DNA of 64,000 nt from Sulfuritalea sp. (lineage in GTDB: Bacteria > Pseudomonadota > Gammaproteobacteria > Burkholderiales > Rhodocyclaceae), in the NCBI GenBank assembly GCA_016712985.1, contig JADJQA010000032.1:42301-106300 (forward strand), written 5' to 3'. Made by a program: the position numbers and the translations under genes. The notes beneath the pieces are model-generated. The model did no database searches, was not told the origin of the DNA, and saw only the letters and a list, made by a program, of their open reading frames with translations. Shown one piece after another: positions 39,101-46,182 of the stretch (positions within the stretch are counted from its first letter, which is position 1; every line of letters starts with the position of its first letter).

Positions 39101-39424
39101 GGACCGGTCGGAGTCGGAGCGTGCAACGCCGGCAGCCTGACATTCAACAAGGACTCGTCGATCGGCATCGGTGCGGTCAGCTTCACCGCCGGCAGCGCCA
39201 CCAGTTCCGCGACCGACAACTTCTACGTTGCCGACGGCAATGCCCTGAGCACCGCATCGACGTTCGGCATCGGCCGTGCCCAGCAGGAGCTACCCTCAGC
39301 GGGCCTTGCCTCCTGGCCGTAGCGATGTCCGCACGATCGCCATCACTCACGGCCAGCACGGGCGAGGGTACTGGCAGCCTCGACTCAGGCGATCACGCTA
39401 CGCCGCCCGACCGGCGAGCTGACC
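36103..39424 (+). pseudogene. pilY1: PilY1 middle region: repeated domains with many frame breaks
   Basis: Coding-like DNA in which the open frame changes every few hundred bases. Related units recur: FPITGATADNAQITSVTCGG near 37430 and FNITNATADNASISAINCGG near 38860, each followed by an Asn/Thr-rich stretch with NTGS. VTKTGTTLSPGSVTESWNGT near 38035 and VTRTGTGVTFGGVTESWTGS near 38370 form a second pair. This block interrupts the von Willebrand A domain begun in the previous entry, whose remaining helices appear after 39590. The longest clean stretch is 36156-36800. Confidence 0.7.
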
Positions 39425-42400
39425 ATGAGTGGCGGCGAGGCGGCCAGACCGACCACCAACTACTGGAAGGACGTGGGCATCTTCAAACGTACCGACATCG
39501 TGGCGACCAACGACGCCTACAACCGGGGGTCCGGACGCACGGACTGTGCCGCGGCAACCTGCACTTACAACGAAGAGATGCAGAATTTCGCCAACTGGTA
39601 CAGCTATTACCGGACGCGGATGCAAATGATGAAGTCGGCCACCTCGATCGCCTTCAGCCAGCTCGACGGCAATTACCGCGTGGGTTTCGACAACATCTGC
39701 CAGGCCACCGGCACCACGGTGAAGCGGCCGCTCGGCCAGTTCATCGACACGGGCGGCGAAACCGCCAACCAGCGGACCAACTGGTGGACCAACCTGACCA
39801 CCTCGACGCCGTCGTGTGCCACACCGTTGCGGACGGAGACCGCCAAGATCGGGCGCTACTACGCGGGCAAGCTCGCCGCCAGCGGCGACCCGCTGCAGTA
39901 CTCCTGCCAGCAGAATTTCATGATGCTGGTGACCGATGGCTACTGGAACGAAAACGAACCTGCCGCCACCAGCGTTCTTGCCGCCGACATCGGCAACGTC
40001 GACAACACCATCGCCACTTCGCCGCGCCCCTACTACGACGGCCAGCAGAGCTCCACCACCTGCCCCGGCACCGGCACGGCGCGCGGCTCCGTTGCCAGTT
40101 CCTGCCGCACCCTCGCCGATATCACGCAGTATTACTACGCCACCGACCTGCGCTCCTCGGCGAACGAAGTGCTTGTCACCACCACCGCCAATCACGGTGT
40201 TACGCCGGGGCAGCAGGTGACCATTTCCGGCGTCGTCTCGACGCCGCCAGCCGGTGATCCGAACGCCACTTTCAATGGGGACGTGGTGGCCTATGTGACG
40301 GGGCCGACTACCTTCCGCTACGTGCCGAACAACGACCCGACGGTGAATCCGACCAACGACCCCGGCACCTACGTCAGCGGCGGATCGACCAGCGTCAACG
40401 GCACGAGCGTGGGCTTTTCCGCCGTCAGCGTAACCACCGGGCTGTTCGGCAACCCGACCAATACGGCCGGTGTCGACGTTTCGATCAACAACGTGATGAC
40501 CGCGGCGGATGATACCAACGGCCATCAGCACATGAATTTCTACGCCATGGGCCTAGGTATCGACGGTGCGCTGGAATACCGCTCCGACTACCAGACGGCG
40601 AGTGCCGGCGACTATCGCGATGTCGTCACTGGCGCGCGCAACTGGCCGGCGGTGGCCAACCTTGATCCGAGCGGGGTGGATGATCTGTGGCACGCCACCG
40701 TCAACGGCCATGGAAAGTATTTCAGCGCGCGCAATCTGCCTAGTGTGGTGACCGGTCTGCGCGAGGCCCTGACCAAGATCGGCTCCCGCGTTGGTTCCGC
40801 CTCGGCGGCGGCAACCTCCAATCTGCAGCCGGTGAGCGGCGACAACTTTGCTTACGTGGGCAGCTACGGCACGCAGGACTGGGTTGGCGATCTGCAGTCG
40901 CGCTCGATCGATCTGCTTACCGGCAACGTGTCGGCGAGCACCGCCTGCTCGCCAGGGGCGACGCCGGGGTGCCAATGGTCGCTGCAGGCCAAGCTCGACA
41001 ACATGACCTGGTCGGCGCGCCGCATTTACATGAAGCCAACTGCCGGCGTCAGCGGCGACCCCTTGCGGGTGTTCAACTGGGGCAATCTCACCGGTGGCGA
41101 ACAGGCCTGGTTCGATCCCGCCAGCCTCAGCCAATATACGGTGCTGTCGGTCAGCAATGCCTCTGACATCACGGGCGAAAATCTGACCGAATTCCTGCGT
41201 GGCAATCGTGGTCTGGAGCAGGACGGCAACATCAGCCATGCCCAGATCTGGCGGCTTCGCGCGCATGTCCTGGGCGACATCGTCAATACGACGCCGATCT
41301 ACATGAAGGCCCCCAGCCGCAATTACTCCGATGCCGGCTACACCGGCTTCAAGACTTCGGGCGCCCCCGCCACGCGCAAGCCCGTGGTGTTCGTCTCCTC
41401 GCAGGACGGCTTCATGCACGCGATCAACGCCCACACCGGCGCGGTCACGATGGGCGCCGCCACGGTGCAGCCGGGCGAGGAATTGTGGGCCTATGTGCCG
41501 ACCCAAGCCATGCAGAACATGAAGGTCCTGGCGGACATCAACTACTCGAGCAATCACCGCTACTTTGTCGATGGTCCGATCACGGTGGCCGACGTCAATT
41601 TCGGCGGCAGCGATACAGATTGGCACACCATCGTGGTTGGCGGCCACGGCGCCGGCGGCACCGCGTACTTCGCGCTCGACGTGACCGATCCGCTGAACCC
41701 GACTTTCCTTTGGGAATTTACCGATACCAACCTGGGCTATACCTTCTCCAACCCGGCGGTGAGCAAGCTTCCGAACGGCGAGTGGGCGGTCTTCTTCGCT
41801 TCCGGCTACAACAACAATGTGGGCGGCGGCGATGGCGTCGGCAGGCTGTACGCAATCGACCCCAAGACTGGTGCGGTCAAGAGCGGCTTCCCGATGAGCA
41901 CGGCTTCCGGTTCGTCCGGCACACCAAGCAACCTGGGCAAGATCGCGGTCTGGGTGGACAATGCATCGAACAACAACACCGCCAGGTTCATCTACTCCGG
42001 CGACACCAACGGCGATCTCTGGCGCTTCGATTTCGATCCGGGCGCCAGCGGCCAGAGTGGCGCGGCGGTGTTCAAGCTGGCGAGTCTGACCGACCCCGGC
42101 GGCGCCGGCAGGCCGATCACCACCAAACCCGAACTGACGACGGTCCAGACCTCTGGCAGCGGCCTGATGCAGGAGGTGCTGGTCGGCACCGGTCAGTACC
42201 TCGAAGCCGCCGACCTGACCAGTACCGCGGTGGAAACCTTCTATGCCATCAAGGACACGCTGGGAGCGGACAATCTCGGCAACGGCATCCAGGAAACTTA
42301 TATCCCGCGCACGGCCACCAAGGCGGGCGTGCCGCAGTTCCTCAAACGCAAGCTGATTTCGACCAGGGAGGACGGCACCAAGATCAAGTACACCGACGAA

Positions 42401-42919
42401 TTCGGCCAACTGGTCGATGGCCGTCAGATTTGCCAGGTGGGCATCAACGGCGCGCAACCGACCGTCACCGCGGGCGGCGCGTGCAGGCCGGGCAATGATG
42501 CCGGCGGCACGCCGGAACCGACACCGGCGATGGACTGGGACGTGTACGGCGGCTGGATGGTCGATTTGCCCGACCTCGGCGAGCGCCTCAACGTGGACCC
42601 GAAGCTGAAGCAGGGCACCGTGGTGTTCGCCACCAACGTTCCGTCGGCATCGGCCTGCACCGCCGCCGGTTCGGCCTATGTCAATTTCCTCGACTACCGG
42701 ACGGGCCTGGCGGTGGAGGGCGAGACCATTGCATCGCGCAAGGTGGCCGGTGCGCTGGTGGTGGGCCTGACCGTGATCACGCTGCCCAGCGGGGAGAGCA
42801 AGGTGATCGTCACCCGCTCCGATGCCAAGCCCGACACCTACAAGGTCCCGATCATGCCCTCGGCCTCCAGCGCGTTCCAGGACAAGCGCAGTCTGTGGCG
42901 GGAGTTCGAGGCCTATTGA
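39425..42919 (+). CDS. pilY1: PilY1 tip adhesin, C-terminal part with beta-propeller
   Basis: 1164 uninterrupted residues. The first 150 complete the von Willebrand A fold (MKSATSIAFSQLDGNYRVGF, QQNFMMLVTDGYWNENE). From about 440 the conserved PilC/PilY1 propeller begins: YVGSYGTQDWVGDLQS, LGDIVNTTPIYMKAPS, VVFVSSQDGFMHAINAHTGA and GGHGAGGTAYFALDVTDP. A calcium-type loop, SGDTNGDLWRFDFD, follows, and the end is SLWREFEAY. PilY1 with the minor pilins primes pilus assembly and mediates adhesion and surface sensing. The ATG at 39425 is simply the first codon of the last open frame, not a true start. Confidence 0.9.
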   Translation: MSGGEAARPTTNYWKDVGIFKRTDIVATNDAYNRGSGRTDCAAATCTYNEEMQNFANWYSYYRTRMQMMKSATSIAFSQLDGNYRVGFDNICQATGTTVKRPLGQFIDTGGETANQRTNWWTNLTTSTPSCATPLRTETAKIGRYYAGKLAASGDPLQYSCQQNFMMLVTDGYWNENEPAATSVLAADIGNVDNTIATSPRPYYDGQQSSTTCPGTGTARGSVASSCRTLADITQYYYATDLRSSANEVLVTTTANHGVTPGQQVTISGVVSTPPAGDPNATFNGDVVAYVTGPTTFRYVPNNDPTVNPTNDPGTYVSGGSTSVNGTSVGFSAVSVTTGLFGNPTNTAGVDVSINNVMTAADDTNGHQHMNFYAMGLGIDGALEYRSDYQTASAGDYRDVVTGARNWPAVANLDPSGVDDLWHATVNGHGKYFSARNLPSVVTGLREALTKIGSRVGSASAAATSNLQPVSGDNFAYVGSYGTQDWVGDLQSRSIDLLTGNVSASTACSPGATPGCQWSLQAKLDNMTWSARRIYMKPTAGVSGDPLRVFNWGNLTGGEQAWFDPASLSQYTVLSVSNASDITGENLTEFLRGNRGLEQDGNISHAQIWRLRAHVLGDIVNTTPIYMKAPSRNYSDAGYTGFKTSGAPATRKPVVFVSSQDGFMHAINAHTGAVTMGAATVQPGEELWAYVPTQAMQNMKVLADINYSSNHRYFVDGPITVADVNFGGSDTDWHTIVVGGHGAGGTAYFALDVTDPLNPTFLWEFTDTNLGYTFSNPAVSKLPNGEWAVFFASGYNNNVGGGDGVGRLYAIDPKTGAVKSGFPMSTASGSSGTPSNLGKIAVWVDNASNNNTARFIYSGDTNGDLWRFDFDPGASGQSGAAVFKLASLTDPGGAGRPITTKPELTTVQTSGSGLMQEVLVGTGQYLEAADLTSTAVETFYAIKDTLGADNLGNGIQETYIPRTATKAGVPQFLKRKLISTREDGTKIKYTDEFGQLVDGRQICQVGINGAQPTVTAGGACRPGNDAGGTPEPTPAMDWDVYGGWMVDLPDLGERLNVDPKLKQGTVVFATNVPSASACTAAGSAYVNFLDYRTGLAVEGETIASRKVAGALVVGLTVITLPSGESKVIVTRSDAKPDTYKVPIMPSASSAFQDKRSLWREFEAY

Positions 42920-43569
42920 TTCCGGCACCGGGTCGCCGCCGCCAGCTCGATCGCGGGCATCAGGACAAACGGCGACTCCGGCTTGCTCTGGCGGTCTCCG
43001 TCCTGTTACACGCCATCCTGCTGCTGGCATGGAAGCCGGCGCCGAAGCCCTGGAAGCCGGCCGACAGCGCGGTGCTGACGGTGCTGCTGCGCGGCCCGGC
43101 GCCGCTGCCGGCGAGCCAGCCCGGCACGCAGCAGGAACAGGCCAGCGTCGTGCTGACGCAGGACAGCCCCGCCCCCGCCGCGTTCTCGGTTCCGCCGCAG
43201 GCGCCGCCGTTGCAGGGCGCCATCGTGCCGCCCGCGGCACACCCCCAGCCTGCGCCGGCGGCCGCAACGCCGGCCCCCGTCGCGCTGCAGCCGACGCCGG
43301 GCCGGGTCTCCAACTCGGCGCCGGCCGCGGTCGGAGTCACGGTGCTGCTGGTGGTCGGGGAGGAAGGACGGGTGGAACAGATCTACTGGAACCAACTGCC
43401 TGCCCTGACTGACGAGCAACTGCGCCGCGTCGAGGCGCTTATGCGGCAAAAGACCTACCGTCCCAGCCAGACCATCAACGAAGTGGTGGACGTCAGAAGC
43501 CTGCTGAATCTCTCACCGGCGCCTCCCGCGGATGATCCCGGCGCGGCGCCCGCGGCGGGTGGCGGGTGA
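42916..43569 (+). CDS. TonB-like protein with N-terminal membrane anchor
   Basis: 217 residues. A basic N-terminus, one helix (LALAVSVLLHAILLLAW) and a long Pro/Ala-rich spacer (about 55-130) precede a small C-terminal domain with VTVLLVVGEEGRVEQIYWNQ and RRVEALMRQKTYRPSQTINE, the layout of TonB energy transducers. TTG at 42916 overlaps the pilY1 stop and has GAGG four bases upstream, so it is preferred over GTG 42895. No exbBD or receptor gene is near. Its tight link to pilY1 suggests a role with the pilus-tip operon, but the function is unknown. Confidence 0.7.
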   Translation: MIPAPGRRRQLDRGHQDKRRLRLALAVSVLLHAILLLAWKPAPKPWKPADSAVLTVLLRGPAPLPASQPGTQQEQASVVLTQDSPAPAAFSVPPQAPPLQGAIVPPAAHPQPAPAAATPAPVALQPTPGRVSNSAPAAVGVTVLLVVGEEGRVEQIYWNQLPALTDEQLRRVEALMRQKTYRPSQTINEVVDVRSLLNLSPAPPADDPGAAPAAGGG

Positions 43570-43798
43570 AACCGTGAGGCCGCGGCGCAGGATGGTCCAC
43601 AGCGGCGCGCGGCTCAACTCGTCCTTGAGGGCGCGGAATACTTCTTCGCGCGCATCGCTGCCGCCTACGCTCCTGGCATGGAATTGCGGTCCTCGGTCGC
43701 CTGGTCATTGATGTGGCGTTGTCGAGCAAGAGACAACTGCGGTAGCTGACCGCGGTTGCCGACATTGGCTGGCAGCACTGATCGGGCAGTCGACTTGG

Positions 43799-44632
43799 CT
43801 ACCAGTATTTCTCGAACGCCATCTGCCCTGGCACGCCGCGACGATTGGTGGCGAAGCCGCGCGCCGCCAGCCATTGCCGCAGTTCGCGCGTCATTTCGGG
43901 ATTTCCGCAGACCAGCACGCGGGACGTGGCGACGCGGAGCGGGCAGGCTGCCGCCTGCTCCAGGCGGCCATCGCCCAGCAGCAACGGAATGCGTTCTGCC
44001 AGCGTGCTCGCGCCGGGCTCGCGGGTGACTACCGGCAGATAGGTGAGAGCGGCTTTGGCATCGGCAAACAATTCGCCGTCCTTGATCCCGCCAATCTCGT
44101 CGCGCCAGGCCAGTTCGGACGAGTGGCGCACGCTGTGGGCGACGATCAGGCGCTGGTAGCTTTGCCAGACCGCCGGGTCGCGCAGTATCGACAGAAACGG
44201 CCCTAGCCCCGTACCGCTGGCCAGAAGCCAGAGATCCTTGCCGGGAGCCAGTTGATCGACTCCGAGGAAGCCGTAGCTGGCCTTGTCGACCCGCATCGTG
44301 TCGCCGGCCCGCAGTTGCCTGAGCGGCTCCGAAAACTCGCCGCCGGGAACCAGCACGGCGATGAATTCGAGAAAATCCTCGTAGGCCGCCGAGGCCACGG
44401 AGAAGGGCCGCCAAACCACATCACCCCTGCTCGCATCCCCGGCGCGGAGTCCCAGGCGTGTGTAGTGCCCCGGTGTGAAGCGGAAGCCGCGATAGCGCGT
44501 GGTGCGGAAGGACAACAGAGTCGGCGTCCAGTAGCGGATCGACAGCACGCGCTCGGTGGTCCATTTTTCGCCGCGGCCATCGTTGCGGTCTTGGCGGAAC
44601 GCAGCTTGGTCTGCTTCAGTGACGACGCCCAT
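43799..44632 (-). CDS. fpr: Ferredoxin-NADP reductase
   Basis: 277-residue FAD enzyme that exchanges electrons between NADPH and ferredoxin or flavodoxin. The FAD motif is WRPFSVASAAYEDFLEF, the NADP site LLASGTGLGPFLSIL, and VLVCGNPEMTRELRQWL follows. The C-terminus MAFEKYW, with its aromatic residue, is typical of bacterial subclass FNRs. ATG at 44632 shares its A with the stop of a 29-codon upstream frame (TGATG). A GTG one codon earlier is possible. It is divergent from the Rrf2 regulator gene, which may control it. Confidence 0.92.
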   Translation of the reverse strand: MGVVTEADQAAFRQDRNDGRGEKWTTERVLSIRYWTPTLLSFRTTRYRGFRFTPGHYTRLGLRAGDASRGDVVWRPFSVASAAYEDFLEFIAVLVPGGEFSEPLRQLRAGDTMRVDKASYGFLGVDQLAPGKDLWLLASGTGLGPFLSILRDPAVWQSYQRLIVAHSVRHSSELAWRDEIGGIKDGELFADAKAALTYLPVVTREPGASTLAERIPLLLGDGRLEQAAACPLRVATSRVLVCGNPEMTRELRQWLAARGFATNRRGVPGQMAFEKYW

Positions 44633-44721
44633 CACTCGGTTCCCGGATCCCGCTTGCCGCGCACGACAACGGCCAGCAGCGTGGCAACGAACAGCGGCAG
44701 TGCGGGAGGTGGCGTCGCCAT
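44632..44721 (-). CDS. Small hydrophobic peptide frame overlapping the fpr start
   Basis: 29 codons: the product begins MATPPPALPLFVATLLAVVV and ends with RGKRDPGTE, one predicted membrane helix with a charged tail. The TGA overlaps the fpr ATG (TGATG), the arrangement of a translationally coupled leader or small membrane protein gene. No strong ribosome site precedes the ATG. It may be non-coding; the evidence is the start-stop geometry and the helix. Confidence 0.35.
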   Translation of the reverse strand: MATPPPALPLFVATLLAVVVRGKRDPGTE

Positions 44722-44778
44722 GGCGTCTTTAAAACGGTAAAATGAATACCGCTTCATCCTACCATCCTGCTTTTCACA

Positions 44779-44801
44779 AAGCAATATATTTGGTGCAGCT
44801 T
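44779..44801. promoter_or_regulatory. Candidate NsrR-type operator
   Basis: A 23-bp site starting AAGCAATATAT and ending GTGCAGCTT, with AAG/CTT ends and a right half matching TxCAxCTT of the NsrR palindrome. The left half is weaker. It lies 20 bp before the Rrf2 regulator start and between the divergent genes. Confidence 0.3.
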
Positions 44802-44821
44802 ATGACCAAGGACGCGCTGCC

Positions 44822-45259
44822 ATGAAACTCACTGCCTTCTCCGACTACACACTGCGCGTGCTGATGTTCCTCGCGCTGAATCGCGATCGCCTCGCGACGA
44901 TTCCGGAAATTGCCGCGGCCTACGGCATCTCGGAAAACCACTTGATGAAAGTGGTGCATCAACTGGCGCGCTCGGGGGTCATCGAATCGGTGCGCGGCAA
45001 GGGCGGCGGGATCCGCCTGGCGCGCGAGCCGGAGTCGATCCGGCTGGGGCAGGTGGTCCGCGCCAGCGAAGGCCGCGCGCCCATCGTCGAATGCCTTTCC
45101 GGCGATGCCGCGGCCTGCCGCATCGCGCCGGCCTGCCGGCTCGCCAACTTGCTGGTGCGCGCCTTCGATGCACTGTTCGCGACGCTGGACGAATACACGC
45201 TGGCCGATCTGGTGCGTGCGCCGCGCGCCTTGAAGGCGCTACTGGTGCGTACCACATGA
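44822..45259 (+). CDS. nsrR: Rrf2 family transcriptional regulator, NsrR-like
   Basis: 145-residue Fe-S cluster regulator. The winged-helix part has MKLTAFSDYTLRVLMFLA, IAAAYGISENHLMKVVHQLA and VRGKGGGIRLA, all typical of NsrR. Three cysteines at 91, 99 and 105 (VECLSGDAAACRIAPACRL) would hold the cluster; spacing is C-x7-C-x5-C. NsrR senses nitric oxide and represses detoxification and denitrification genes, which fits nirS in this window. A different Rrf2 member such as IscR is less likely because the helix and cysteine context match NsrR. The stop overlaps the HAD start (ATGA). Confidence 0.82.
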   Translation: MKLTAFSDYTLRVLMFLALNRDRLATIPEIAAAYGISENHLMKVVHQLARSGVIESVRGKGGGIRLAREPESIRLGQVVRASEGRAPIVECLSGDAAACRIAPACRLANLLVRAFDALFATLDEYTLADLVRAPRALKALLVRTT

Positions 45260-46017
45260 GCATCAAGGGGGTCATTTTTGATGTCAATGGAACGCTGATA
45301 GACATCCACACCAACGAGTGGCACGACGACGTGTATCGTGTCGTCAGCAACCTGCTGTCCTATCAAGGAGTGGCGCTCAACCCGGACGTGATCAAGGATC
45401 TGTTTTTCCGTATCATGGAGGAACAACGCGTAGCAAGCGGCGAGCGCCATCCGGAGTTCGATGCGATTGGCGTTTTTCGTGAAATCCTTGCGCAACACGC
45501 GACGGACTTCGCGCGCGGCTTGCCCCCCGAGAAACGCCAGCAGCTCCCAAGACTGCTTGCCGAGGTCCACCGTGCCGCGTCGCGGTTTCGCCTGCAGCTC
45601 TATCCCGGCGTGGAAGGAACCGTCCGGCAACTCCATGCCCTCTATGCCCTCGCAATAGTTTCCGATGCGCAGAGCGCCTATGCGGTGCCCGAACTCAATG
45701 CCGTCGGCTTGGCCGGCTATTTCGACCCGGTCATCGTTTCCGGAGACTTTGGCTACCGCAAGCCGGACCAGCGCCTGTTCGAGGCAGCGTTGAGCGCCAT
45801 GAAGCTGGAGCCCGCGGAAGTCGTGTTCGTCGGCAACGACCTGTACTGTGATGTTCATGGGCCCCAGCAGATCGGGATAAAAACGGTCTTTTTCAAATCA
45901 GGCGAGACGAGGGAAGACAAGGAGCACGCGACGCCCGACTACATCATCTACAACTTCCCCGAATTACTGGATGCCATCCGCTACTTCGAGGATGGTGATC
46001 GGCGGCGTGGCCGATGA
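45256..46017 (+). CDS. HAD-superfamily hydrolase
   Basis: 253 residues with a Rossmann-like HAD core and helical cap. Motif I is GVIFDVNGTLID: nucleophile Asp 9 is present, but the usual second Asp is Asn 11. Motif II is the IVSDAQ segment, motif III the Lys in GYRKPDQRLF, and motif IV VFVGNDLYCDVHG. The DxN form resembles haloacid-dehalogenase-type members rather than phosphatases, which need the second Asp as acid/base. The start overlaps the nsrR-like stop by 4 bp (ATGA), so they are one transcript. Confidence 0.85.
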   Translation: MSIKGVIFDVNGTLIDIHTNEWHDDVYRVVSNLLSYQGVALNPDVIKDLFFRIMEEQRVASGERHPEFDAIGVFREILAQHATDFARGLPPEKRQQLPRLLAEVHRAASRFRLQLYPGVEGTVRQLHALYALAIVSDAQSAYAVPELNAVGLAGYFDPVIVSGDFGYRKPDQRLFEAALSAMKLEPAEVVFVGNDLYCDVHGPQQIGIKTVFFKSGETREDKEHATPDYIIYNFPELLDAIRYFEDGDRRRGR

Positions 46018-46182
46018 TCGCGTAAAGGCGCCGGTTGCGGGGAAGCGGGTTTCCCCACCGAAAATCTCCGGGTTTCGGGAAACTAAGCGCCCGCGCCAGG
46101 GTCACTACTGCTTCGCGTCGGCAGTCGGCCAGTCTTTGGACACCGCCGCTCCGGCCCTTCGGCGCCTTGTCATGGAGCAACA

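Noticed and set aside
40553..43267. Open frame of 904 codons on the minus strand
   Set aside because: Antisense to the PilY1 propeller, which matches its family throughout.
43512..43720. Coding-like stretch on the minus strand (reads REEVFRALKDELSRAPLWTI in one frame)
   Set aside because: It overlaps the TonB-like gene end, needs a frame correction to reach a start, and matches no family I recognise; kept out of the gene list.
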